Source of the DNA: an uncultured cyanobacterium
GTDB lineage: Bacteria > Cyanobacteriota > Cyanobacteriia > CAKZMO01
Assembly (NCBI GenBank): GCA_937128595.1
Contig: CAKZMO010000656.1
Location: 1 to 44,490 of the forward strand
Direction of reading: 5' to 3'
Length of the DNA: 44,490 nt
Both the position numbers and the translations under genes were made by a program. This document shows, piece after piece, positions 33,429 to 41,562 of the stretch; position 1 is the stretch's first letter; every line of letters starts with the position of its first letter. The notes under the pieces are model-generated. The model ran no database searches. It was not told where the DNA came from and saw nothing but the letters and a program-made list of their open reading frames with translations.

Positions 33429-34505
33429 ATGGTCACCTCAACCGACACCCCTTCCGCTCAGTCTCCTACAGAACAGCCGCCATTGTTGGGTGCATCCCTC
33501 GACGAACTCACCACTTGGGTGCAGCAACAGGGGCAGCCCGCCTATCGCGGCAAACAGATTTATCAGTGGATCTATCAGCAGGGTGCGCGATCGCTCACCG
33601 ATATTACCGTTTTGCCAAAAGCGTGGCGATCGGAACTCGGTTCTGTGCAAGTGGGGCGATCATCCATCCATCACCAAGTCGAAGCCCCAGACGGCACCGT
33701 TAAGTGTTTGCTGAGACTGAGCGATGGGCAGGTGGTTGAGACCGTTGGCATCCCCTCAGGCAAACGTCTCACCGTCTGCGTTTCTTCTCAAGTCGGCTGC
33801 CCGATGGCTTGCGATTTCTGCGCGACAGGCAAAGGCGGGTTTCTGAGAAATTTGGAACGTCACGAAATTGTCGATCAAGTGCTGACCATACAAGAGGTGA
33901 TGCAGCGTCGGGTCAGCAATGTGGTCTTTATGGGGATGGGTGAACCGTTACTCAACACAGATGCGGTACTTGCGTCCGTCCGCTCAATCCACGACGACAT
34001 TGGCATCGGCCAGCGCAACATCACCATTTCGACTGTGGGAATCCCTGGTCACATTCGTCGCTTAGCCGAGCACCGCCTCCAAGCCACTCTAGCCGTCAGT
34101 CTTCATGCCTCCAACCAAGTCACCCGCGAGAGTTTGATTCCGAGTGCTCGCTCCTATCCGCTGTCTGAGTTGCTGGATGAATGTCGCGACTATGTTCACA
34201 AAACCGGGCGACGAGTGACTTTTGAATACATTTTGCTTGCAGAAGTGAACGATTGTGCCCATCACGCCGATGAGTTAGCCAACCATTTGCGCGGATTTCA
34301 GAGCCACGTCAATTTAATTCCCTACAATCCTATCCAGGAAGTTGACTACGGACGGCCTGATCATCGCAGAATCCAAACCTTTGTTGATCGGCTCAAACAG
34401 CGACATATTGCTGTTAGTGTAAGGCGATCGCGCGGGCTTGAAAAAGATGCTGCTTGCGGTCAGTTGCGTGCTTCTCAAGACCTAGCGATGACTGGACAAA
34501 GATAA
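33429..34505 (+). CDS. rlmN: 23S rRNA (adenine2503-C2)/tRNA A37 methyltransferase
   Basis: Radical SAM methyltransferase that methylates A2503 of 23S rRNA and A37 of some tRNAs. Signature: [22 protein letters not shown] (CxxxCxxC cluster and the conserved upstream cysteine), [13 protein letters not shown], and the C-terminal methyl-carrier cysteine in [13 protein letters not shown]. The track begins at a TTG; the ATG at 33429 ([11 protein letters not shown]) is the natural start and gives 358 residues. It is 144 bp downstream of soxA in the same direction, but this is probably a separate unit. Confidence 0.96.
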   Translation: MVTSTDTPSAQSPTEQPPLLGASLDELTTWVQQQGQPAYRGKQIYQWIYQQGARSLTDITVLPKAWRSELGSVQVGRSSIHHQVEAPDGTVKCLLRLSDGQVVETVGIPSGKRLTVCVSSQVGCPMACDFCATGKGGFLRNLERHEIVDQVLTIQEVMQRRVSNVVFMGMGEPLLNTDAVLASVRSIHDDIGIGQRNITISTVGIPGHIRRLAEHRLQATLAVSLHASNQVTRESLIPSARSYPLSELLDECRDYVHKTGRRVTFEYILLAEVNDCAHHADELANHLRGFQSHVNLIPYNPIQEVDYGRPDHRRIQTFVDRLKQRHIAVSVRRSRGLEKDAACGQLRASQDLAMTGQR

Positions 34506-35138
34506 TAAGAGGCGATCGCGCGAAATCACATTTGTATCTGGGAAGATTTATAACAAAGCAAAATCATAATTTTGCATGTAAATAAGTCTCTTCTCGATAA
34601 AAAACAGAGCTAACTTCAGATAACTTGTTTATCACCATCTGATAACGCTACACGCTAGTGTAAGAGCCAAAGATTTTGTAGGAGTCGTGCGTATGCACCC
34701 CCCACAAGACCTTGGTTTCAGTCTATCTGCATTTTGCTATGAGTCCTATGGATGATAGGCAAACTGTGATAAACGAACCTATGGGTAGACCGAAAATCTA
34801 TGCACTTCACAATAGTCTAATTGTGTAAAGAGCTAACCAGGAGAGTAACAGTCACTCGCTGCTAAATAGCAATGCAAGTTGCTACTAAGATTTCGTCCTT
34901 TTCAGGTGGTGATTGTTAGCACTATTTGTTTGCCTAACCAGCGATTTAAACCACATTAAGTGAAGCCATCGCTGTTAATGGGCGCAATGATGATTGCTCT
35001 AAGTAGACTTGCACTCCTAGTGAAGTCCAACACTAAGTCTATTCTTGGCTTTTATGCTGAGATGTCAATTTGAGTCATTTGAAATGAACTTTGAAGGAGC
35101 TAAGACACTTGATTTCATCAGAAGAATCTAAGGGAAAC
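34506..35138. other. Non-coding stretch after rlmN with small hairpins
   Basis: About 630 bp without a convincing ORF. Short perfect inverted repeats are present: TTATCA-ccatc-TGATAA (34629-34645), TACAC-gcta-GTGTA (34649-34662) and CACAAT-agtcta-ATTGTG (34808-34825). None has a T-run. The rest shows nothing I can name. Confidence 0.4.
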
Positions 35139-35288
35139 ATGCTAAAGTACCGTACAACAATTGGATGGTCGCTGATCACTTCAGGACTCATAACGTTTTT
35201 GTTGACAATATTGCCGGGTGCCTCAGTTATGTGGGGAATCTTGCTTTTAATTGTTGGCACTGTCGTCTTAGTAGTGCGTAAAACGTAA
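35139..35288 (+). CDS. Very small two-helix membrane protein, 49 aa
   Basis: From the ATG at 35139 (MLKYRTTIGWSLITSGLITFLLTILPGASVMWGILLLIVGTVVLVVRKT) two hydrophobic helices are separated by a short PGAS turn, with basic residues at both ends. AAGGGAAAC just upstream is an acceptable ribosome site. The track's TTG start (35091) is less likely because its first bases hold GGAG, which could instead serve a start at 35109. No family is recognised. Confidence 0.55.
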   Translation: MLKYRTTIGWSLITSGLITFLLTILPGASVMWGILLLIVGTVVLVVRKT

Positions 35289-35316
35289 TAAGTAACTAGT
35301 CATAAGTAAACGATGC

Positions 35317-35356
35317 GGACTGGGGGTGTGCTCCTACGGTGGTACACCCCCAGTCC
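35317..35356. terminator. 13-bp stem hairpin after small membrane protein gene
   Basis: GGACTGGGGGTGT pairs perfectly with ACACCCCCAGTCC over a 14-base loop, 28 bases after the stop at 35288. Only TTT follows, so it is a strong structure with a weak U-tract: a probable terminator or a palindromic repeat. Confidence 0.6.
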
Positions 35357-35510
35357 TTTGAACTTTGACCACACAATTACAGATTGAGATGTACGGAGAT
35401 GGTGAGAATCTTAAGCAAGAGTTTCGCCTCTCCGAGTTGTTTTGTTTCAGGCCGAGCGAAGGCTTTGCAAATGAGCTAGATCCACTCAAACCACGGGAAG
35501 CACACCTTGC

Positions 35511-35548
35511 GTTGAACATTTCCGCATCCTTCCATGTTGGGCAACGCC
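35511..35548. repeat. 38-bp end fragment of MITE family A
   Basis: Matches the right end of the 41335-41445 copy at 33 of 38 positions, ending in CAACGCC like the terminal repeat. No matching left end is visible nearby, so it is a decayed or truncated copy. It overlaps the 72-codon track ORF at 35365, which I reject. Confidence 0.6.
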
Positions 35549-35683
35549 AAAAATTGAGCTGTGATTTGGCACTAGCTGTTTAATTCCTAAAAAAAGAAGG
35601 AGAGACAGTGCTGCTGTACCTCCCTCATTCATACATCAATCAATTGTGCCGCCGAGTTTCCTTGCGTCAACCACAATTTACAG

Positions 35684-35887
35684 CTACGAATCGCTGAACG
35701 AACACATTGAAATGCCGGGTGCATACGCCTCAATAACCCGTCCGCTCTCACTGCAAGTCACCATCAGATAATCGCACGATGGACATTGAGTTCGTATGAT
35801 CTTGCTTTCAAGAAGATGGTGCCGTTCTCCAAAGCAGCCGCAATTTGGACAGCGTACACTCTGAACGGTGGCAGATAAAACTTGCAT
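35684..35887 (-). CDS. Small zinc-ribbon protein (often annotated 'PriA-like')
   Basis: 67 residues with two CxxC pairs: CPNCG (about residue 13) and CPSCD (about 35). The ending is the well-preserved YLMVTCSESGRVIEAYAPG. This text matches small cyanobacterial zinc-ribbon proteins that databases name after the replication restart helicase PriA. They lack any helicase domain, so the name is misleading and the function is unknown. It is a monocistronic gene in a gene-poor stretch. Confidence 0.75.
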   Translation of the reverse strand: MQVLSATVQSVRCPNCGCFGERHHLLESKIIRTQCPSCDYLMVTCSESGRVIEAYAPGISMCSFSDS

Positions 35888-36193
35888 CTTAAATCTCCAC
35901 TAATTTTCAAAAAAATGACTTCATAAAAGGGGCAGGAATATTCACATTGCCAACAAAACTGTTTAAGTCAAGACTAAAAACGCTGGAAGGTTTTGACATT
36001 TCTAACGTGTATTCACTCGGCTAGCTCGATTTAAGAAACCGCAAGAATCCAGATTAAGTTGAACATTCAAGCGCGAAGTCTCCGTGAGTTTCTACACTAG
36101 AGAATCTAAACAAATCAATACCGATGTGAACTACCCCTTCAATTATTATGGCAGCGATTTGGGAGCGTGGCAACGATATTAGATAAATCTTAA

Positions 36194-36228
36194 GGCGGGG
36201 ATCGCTCTCCTGGTAGGCGATCCCCGTC
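36194..36228. repeat. 12-bp hairpin GGCGGGGATCGC / GCGATCCCCGTC
   Basis: A near-perfect stem (one G-T wobble) with an 11-base loop. No gene on either strand ends just before it. It may be part of a structured RNA or a terminator without a T-run. Confidence 0.5.
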
Positions 36229-36505
36229 ATGACCATTGAAGTGCGGCATGACTTCGACAAGTGATATGCATTGACTTCAAAGCTTATAGTAGAGAAGACA
36301 TGTAGCGATTTGGATCGCTTTCTGTCCATAAATGACAATTTGCTTCAAACGAACAATTTGTCACTTTAGAGAGCATCAAGTATCGCCAAAAGATCTGTCA
36401 AAAGAAACACTTAGCTTTCATTTCTTGAAGGCAACTCTAATAGTTTTCTGAGGCTACTGTGTAGAAATAACTATATTGAGTGTGTGGTCAAAACTAAAAT
36501 GAACC

Positions 36506-36536
36506 GAGGTGTGTCTCCCGCTGGGAGGCATACCTC
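36506..36536. repeat. 14-bp hairpin with 3-base loop
   Basis: GAGGTGTGTCTCCC pairs with GGGAGGCATACCTC, two positions being G-T wobbles when read on the + strand. A stem this long with a loop of three bases is unlikely by chance. No adjacent gene explains it and no T-run follows. Confidence 0.5.
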
Positions 36537-36712
36537 CAGATAGCATCGTTTACTTATGGCTACCTATATGTGTGTGTTGCATCGCGACAAAAAACGTGTC
36601 TAGTTTTAGACTTGCAGCAAATACGTGGTTCACAGACTGCGGGGCGAACCACGAGAAACGACGATTGCCATGAGTCTGAGATGAGCGCGCCACATCGAAT
36701 AAGCTTCTTACG

Positions 36713-38011
36713 CTACAGAACCAGTCCTGCTAGTAGACCGATGAGACCACCTGCGGGCACCAAAATCCAAGTGGGTGTCTTAAAGCGAATTAGGGCGACT
36801 AGAGCAGCAATACTAATCGCGATCGCCAACATAGACTGAGCTACTGTTTCCTGTCCAAAGGCCGATTCGCCTAAGGGCACAACCGCTGCGGCGATCGCCC
36901 CTAACACGGCAGGCATCACACCTTTGAGAAACGCCTTAATCCAAAGGTTTTGTCGCAGCCTCAGCAGTAGCGGAGAAGCTAGCATGATGAATGCAAACGA
37001 GGGCAAAAATATGGCGATCGCCGACACCAGTGCGCCCAATACGCCCGCTACCTTGTATCCAACAAATGCGGCTGTTAAAACCACGGGGCCAGGACTCAGT
37101 TGCCCAATTGCAACACCATTGATAAATTCCTCGCGGGTTAACCAACCGAGCTGATCGACCACGTCAAATTCCAGCAGGGGAATGATGACCAAGCCGCCGC
37201 CAAAAATAAATGCTCCCGTCCTCAGAAAAAACGTGCTGAGTGGTAGAAAATATTCTGCTATTCGCTCCGTTCCCCAAAAGCTCGATAGCGTCAGGACTTC
37301 GGTTGGAACAGCTCCCAGTACAGCGATCCCCGGAGCAAACCACGGCGCTGCCGGAATCAGAGGCAACATCCAGCTCCCCCTATTTGACAACCCTGAATTA
37401 TCAGAAGCTTGAGGGCGATAGAGCCACAGCCCCAGCAGTCCTGAAACGATAAACTGCAACAACACGCTCAAAGGCGAAATGATCGTGATGATAAAGACGG
37501 CGATCGCCACCAGTACCGCAGGCAAAGAACGAATCGTGCGCTTTCCCAACTTCCAGCAGAAGCCGAGCACAATCGCAATCACCACAGGTGAGATCCCCAA
37601 AAATAAGTCGTCTATTTGGGGGACATTCTGAAATCGAAAGTAGACCCAAGCTAACGCTACAACGATGACAAACGCAGGAAAAATAAAGCACAAACCTGCA
37701 ACGAGCGCTCCTATCTGCCCTGCCCGCACATAGCCCACATAAATTCCCATCTGTGTAGAAGCTGGCCCAGGTAGCATTTCGCAGATAGCCAAGCCGTCCG
37801 AAAACTCCTCTGGCGTCATCCATTGCCGTCGCACCACCGCCTCATCATTTTGCATCGCAATGTGAGCCTGAGGGCCGCCGAAGCCAGTTGTTCCCAGTTT
37901 TAGAAACAGCCGCGCTAACTCTTGTAAGCGGACTGACAGACGGGGTTTCAACAGACGATTTGATGAACTGAGATTGTCGCTCTGTGAATCGCTGGACGAA
38001 TGATGACTCAT
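36713..38011 (-). CDS. chrA: Chromate efflux transporter ChrA (two-domain)
   Basis: 432 residues from the ATG at 38011, which has CGGAG just upstream and gives MSHHSSSDSQ. The longer track frame begins in non-coding sequence. Two homologous halves each carry the CHR signature: GFGGPQAHIAMQNDEAVVRRQWMTPEEFSDGLAICEMLPGPASTQ and FGGGLVIIPLLEFDVVDQLGWLTREEFINGVAIGQLSPGP. There are about ten membrane helices. The family exports chromate, probably by anion exchange in the plasma membrane; homologues in cyanobacteria are sometimes sulfate-regulated. No regulator is adjacent. Confidence 0.93.
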   Translation of the reverse strand: MSHHSSSDSQSDNLSSSNRLLKPRLSVRLQELARLFLKLGTTGFGGPQAHIAMQNDEAVVRRQWMTPEEFSDGLAICEMLPGPASTQMGIYVGYVRAGQIGALVAGLCFIFPAFVIVVALAWVYFRFQNVPQIDDLFLGISPVVIAIVLGFCWKLGKRTIRSLPAVLVAIAVFIITIISPLSVLLQFIVSGLLGLWLYRPQASDNSGLSNRGSWMLPLIPAAPWFAPGIAVLGAVPTEVLTLSSFWGTERIAEYFLPLSTFFLRTGAFIFGGGLVIIPLLEFDVVDQLGWLTREEFINGVAIGQLSPGPVVLTAAFVGYKVAGVLGALVSAIAIFLPSFAFIMLASPLLLRLRQNLWIKAFLKGVMPAVLGAIAAAVVPLGESAFGQETVAQSMLAIAISIAALVALIRFKTPTWILVPAGGLIGLLAGLVL

Positions 38012-38261
38012 AAAACTCCGGGGAAATCCGTGAACAAAACACGCTAATAGCAGTTGGGCTAAGCTTGTGCTCGTCCAAAGACTCCTCAAGAGTTCATCCC
38101 GTGTAGAATCCCGAAGCTGAAACCAAGCATAAAGACAGTGCGATCGCCCACAGCCCAAGGCTTCAGAGTACTATGCGAAGTTTAAGGCTTTCTTAATATT
38201 CAGGTTCAAAAGTCTCTCAACCGGCTTCAGCTCAGCAGATCGAATCAAAATCTAATTCACA

Positions 38262-39917
38262 TTATCGGAGTTTCCCAGAACGCAAAATTGACACGATTAA
38301 CCAGAGGCCAATGACACTGGCCGCCAGAAACAAGCCAATGCTGACCCAATAAAACTGAGCCGCTTGCTCCTTCGACGCTATAATCGCTGCTCCCATAATG
38401 AGCGATCCGAGTACCAGACTGAAAGAGAGTCGATTGGCAGAATCGTCAATGGTTAACCGCAATCCATCAATTTCTCGGACACTAAGATTCCACTTCAGCG
38501 TTTCTGACGACAGACGATCCAGCAGAAACTCGATCCGCCGAGGAGATTGAAGGCCGAGGTTTTTCAGCTCAAGACTAGTGCGCAGCAGCGTTTGCAGTGG
38601 GTCTTCACCCACGAGTTGCTGTCGAAACATATCGGTAACCAACGGTCGAACCTCGTCGAGCAAGTTGACCTCTGGATTAAATTTCCGACCCAGCCCCTCC
38701 AGGTTGGCAAGAGCCTTGGCATACAGTCCTAGGTTGCTCGGCCAGCGCAAATAGTTCTTTCGTGCTGCTTGTAGTACTTCATAAAACGCTTGGCTAAAGT
38801 TCAGTTCAGAAAGACTGAGGCTATAGTACTTTCGCAACAGATAGTCATAGTCGCTTTCTAGGCGAACGAGGTTTACTGGCTGCACTGGAGTCGCCAATTT
38901 GATTGTAAGTTGACTACACCGCTGAGCATCTGTGCTGACGATCGCCAAAATCATCTCAGTCAGCAAGTCCTGAGTCCTGGGATCAAGCCGTCCCACCATG
39001 CCACAGTCTAATAGTGCAATGCGCCCATCACTCAGGTAAAACACATTACCCGGATGGGGATCGGCATGGAAAAAGCCGTCAATATAGAGTTGCTGGAAAA
39101 ATACGCGAAAGAGCTGTCGAGTAATGGCTTGACGCTCAGCTTCTACATCACCGTCGTGACCGATTCCCTTCAGCTCAGCCGTCAAAATCGGAACGCCCTC
39201 TAGCCATTCCATGACCAACATTCTTTCAGAAGTGAGCTCCCAAAAAATCTCCGGAACAACAACCTGTTCGGGATCAAACCAGCGGCTGGAGGAAAGATTT
39301 TTGCGCAGTCGATCTGTGTAACCAGCTTCTTTCGTAAAGTTAAGTTCGTCATTCAGCGCACTGGCAAACTCGTCGGCTAAAGATACGACATCGTAGTACT
39401 TGCCGAAGTTAGTGCGTGACACCAAGTCAGCAATGCCTTTCACAATCGAAATGTCTTGATCAACCGTGCGTTCGATGCCTGGACGCTGCACTTTGATGGC
39501 GACTTCTTGTCCTGTCGAGAGAGTCGCCCGGTGAACCTGCGCAATGGAACCTGCGGCGATCGCTTCAGGGTTAATCTTCTCAAACACCTCATGCATCGGC
39601 CTGTTCAACTGCTTGCGAATCACCGATTCGACCTCAGACCACGCCACTGGAGGCACTTTGGCCTGCAGTTCTGAGAGCGCATCAATATAGTCTGGTGACA
39701 ACAAGTCAGGACGAGTACTAAGAAGCTGACCCAACTTGACGTATATCGGCCCCAAATCTGTCAGGATGTTCCGCAAAACAGCTGGAGTAGGAAGCTCAGG
39801 TTCATCGGCTTTGCTACTACCCAGCAGCAGCTGCCGCATATAGTCCCAGCCATTGCGAAAAACCACTTCGACAATTTCGCGCTGACGGGCGCTCGTCTGA
39901 GTAATGCCTGATAACAC
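38262..39917 (-). CDS. ABC1/UbiB-family kinase-like protein
   Basis: 551 residues. Family marks: LGPIYVKLGQLLSTRPDLLSPDYI (KxGQ motif), AAGSIAQVHRA (alanine-rich loop in place of the P-loop), VAIKVQRPGIE, DGFFHADPHPGNVF (catalytic loop) and LLDCGMVGRL (DFG-like). Two hydrophobic helices lie at the C-terminus. ABC1 proteins are atypical ATPases or kinases that support quinone and prenyl-lipid metabolism; cyanobacteria hold several copies, so the specific role here is not shown. The start is a GTG with AGGAGG close upstream. Confidence 0.93.
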   Translation of the reverse strand: MLSGITQTSARQREIVEVVFRNGWDYMRQLLLGSSKADEPELPTPAVLRNILTDLGPIYVKLGQLLSTRPDLLSPDYIDALSELQAKVPPVAWSEVESVIRKQLNRPMHEVFEKINPEAIAAGSIAQVHRATLSTGQEVAIKVQRPGIERTVDQDISIVKGIADLVSRTNFGKYYDVVSLADEFASALNDELNFTKEAGYTDRLRKNLSSSRWFDPEQVVVPEIFWELTSERMLVMEWLEGVPILTAELKGIGHDGDVEAERQAITRQLFRVFFQQLYIDGFFHADPHPGNVFYLSDGRIALLDCGMVGRLDPRTQDLLTEMILAIVSTDAQRCSQLTIKLATPVQPVNLVRLESDYDYLLRKYYSLSLSELNFSQAFYEVLQAARKNYLRWPSNLGLYAKALANLEGLGRKFNPEVNLLDEVRPLVTDMFRQQLVGEDPLQTLLRTSLELKNLGLQSPRRIEFLLDRLSSETLKWNLSVREIDGLRLTIDDSANRLSFSLVLGSLIMGAAIIASKEQAAQFYWVSIGLFLAASVIGLWLIVSILRSGKLR

Positions 39918-40296
39918 AGAGCCTCCTAGCTTAAAGTTGAATGGGAAAAAGGCTGCAAGAAATCGCTCAACTGATCTACGATTTTTGCCTATGCCCTATG
40001 TAATGCTGAACTACAACAGCATGTGTATGTTTCCATTATGTCTTTTTAGGTGGACAAGTCTGTGGCAAACAAAACGCCAGAGATAGATTTATTGAGGCTT
40101 ATCCCCTGATTGGAGGGAGAAGAGTTGGCGTAAATCGTGTTAAGAGAAACTTATGAGGATCAAGACTTTGTAATGCGATCGCCCCGACTTGTAGACATCG
40201 TGTAGAAATTGATGAGTACCACTCTATCCAAAAACGCTCATACGCCTTGATATCATTGGTTTCTAACTGAGGGCGAACCTCTAGAGGGATTCATCT
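39918..40296. other. Divergent promoter region of the ABC1 and LysR genes, with palindrome at LysR RBS
   Basis: 379 bp, no ORF. A 10-bp palindrome, CCTCTAGAGG (40278-40287), overlaps the ribosome-binding GAGGG of the LysR gene. A TGATATCA palindrome lies near 40248, placed where an autoregulatory LysR box could be. Nothing else stands out. Confidence 0.45.
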
Positions 40297-41229
40297 ATGA
40301 AGGGACAAAACTTGGAAGCAGTGAAGCTTTCTCAACTCAGAACGTTGGCCGCTGTTGCAGAATGCGAAAATTTCAGTGAAGCGGCGTTGAAGCTTCAGGT
40401 ATCTCAATCTGCGGTAAGCCATGCGATCGCCACTCTGGAAGAGGAACTGGGCGTGGTGCTGGTCTCACGAGGACGCCACGGTGCCCATCTAACGCCTGTG
40501 GGAGAAAGAGTGCTATGCCATGTCCAGCAAATGTTGCAGTCTCTTGAGGCCATTGGCAAAGAGGCTCAGCTCTCGCGGGGGCTTCAGGGTGGAGTTGTTC
40601 GCATCGCATCATTTCGGAGCGTTGCAACCCACGTTTTGCCACAGGCGATCGCCCACTTTCGCAAAAAATTTCCCGCGATCACCGCAACGATTACCGAACA
40701 CGCCGACTACATTTCCATTGAACAATCCCTTCGAGAAGGGCGCGCAGATGTCGGTATTACCTACCTACCCACATCTGCCGAGTTTGAAACCTGGAAGCTC
40801 TTCAGCGACGAATATTTGGTGTTGATGCCTCCTGATGCCAATGTGTCTGAAGCACTCACCTGGAACCTATTAAGCCAATATCCGCTCATTTTGGGGCCAG
40901 ATAGCGACGCCTGTAGCATTCTGGTTCAGAAGCATTTTGTGCAACAGAGACAGGAGTTGCGTGCCGATTACCATCTTGCCGAAGACTCAACCATGATCAG
41001 CATGGTCGCTCAAGGCTTGGGAGCCGCAATCCTGCCAAGACTTGCCGCAGAACCCCTTCCTCCCAACGTCAAGGCATTCAGCTTGCCTGTTCCTCTAGAG
41101 CGGGTCATCGGGGTTGGAATCTTGGCCGAAGCTCTACATCCTCCAGCAGTATATGCCTTCCTAGATACCTTGAGAGAGGTGAGCGATCGCATCCATCGAG
41201 TCGAGTCAACAGTTCCAGTCCCTTCATGA
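40297..41229 (+). CDS. LysR-family transcriptional regulator
   Basis: 310 residues. The N-terminal winged helix-turn-helix is clear (LSQLRTLAAVAECENFSEAALKLQVSQSAVSHAIATLEEELGVVLVSR), followed by an effector domain of the periplasmic-binding type (GVVRIASFRSVATHVLPQAIAHFRKKFP...). The start is supported by GAGGG 9 bases upstream. LysR regulators usually control a divergent neighbour, here the ABC1-type gene, but the 379-bp gap and lack of a visible effector make the target unknown. A GGCTAC/GTAGCC hairpin follows the stop. Confidence 0.93.
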   Translation: MKGQNLEAVKLSQLRTLAAVAECENFSEAALKLQVSQSAVSHAIATLEEELGVVLVSRGRHGAHLTPVGERVLCHVQQMLQSLEAIGKEAQLSRGLQGGVVRIASFRSVATHVLPQAIAHFRKKFPAITATITEHADYISIEQSLREGRADVGITYLPTSAEFETWKLFSDEYLVLMPPDANVSEALTWNLLSQYPLILGPDSDACSILVQKHFVQQRQELRADYHLAEDSTMISMVAQGLGAAILPRLAAEPLPPNVKAFSLPVPLERVIGVGILAEALHPPAVYAFLDTLREVSDRIHRVESTVPVPS

Positions 41230-41278
41230 TGTTGGCTACAGCCAGTAGCCTTAGGAGGTTTTTGTGGCCGCGCGGTGC

Positions 41279-41327
41279 GCGGCTTCTCCATCAATATCTG
41301 TCCTAACCTATCTACGCATTGCTATAG
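41279..41327. repeat. Right half of MITE-like family B
   Basis: 48 of 49 bases match 14700-14748. The left half of the family-B element is replaced here by unrelated sequence with a short CCGCGC/GCGCGG hairpin. A family-A element begins 8 bp further on. Confidence 0.75.
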
Positions 41328-41334
41328 ATAATCT

Positions 41335-41445
41335 GGCGTTGCACATTCGAAGAATGATTTTGGTAGGGGCATCGCAATGCGATGCCCCTACAGCAGGTCA
41401 TCCATGAGTTGAATCTTTCCGCATCATTCCATGCTGTGCAACGCC
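41335..41445. mobile_element. 111-bp MITE-like element (family A), copy 2
   Basis: Same size and ends as the copy at 28572 but in opposite orientation. Flanks GATAATCT and AATAATCT form an 8-bp duplication with one mismatch. A perfect 14-bp-arm palindrome (GTAGGGGCATCGCA / TGCGATGCCCCTAC) forms the centre. It has no ORF. Confidence 0.88.
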
Positions 41446-41466
41446 AATAATCTAAATAAATTGTGC

Positions 41467-41506
41467 AAAAAATTGGCAGACCGTGAACAACTTCACAATC
41501 TGCCAA
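41467..41506 (-). terminator. Intrinsic terminator of chlP
   Basis: Read on the minus strand, TTGGCAGA pairs with TCTGCCAA, and inside it GTGAA pairs with TTCAC, making a two-part stem with a 4-base loop. Six T residues follow directly. It is 57 bases after the chlP stop. Confidence 0.85.
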
Positions 41507-41562
41507 CGCACTCCTAAGCAAGCCTGCTAATCTACACCCAACGTCCAAGTCGACAATTCGAA

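Larger units (their letters stand above)
35888..36712. other. Gene-poor stretch with two hairpins
   Basis: 825 bp upstream of the zinc-ribbon gene and downstream of chrA. Track ORFs here (36054-36338, 36570-36839) have implausible composition. Two clear hairpins are listed separately. The rest is AT-rich with nothing recognisable. Confidence 0.45.

Noticed and set aside
35365-35583. 72-codon + strand ORF
   Set aside because: It starts at a TTG without a ribosome site and its 3' part is a fragment of the family-A repeat.
36054-36839. Track ORFs of 94 and 89 codons
   Set aside because: Composition is not protein-like, there is no ribosome site, and they cross hairpins or the end of chrA.
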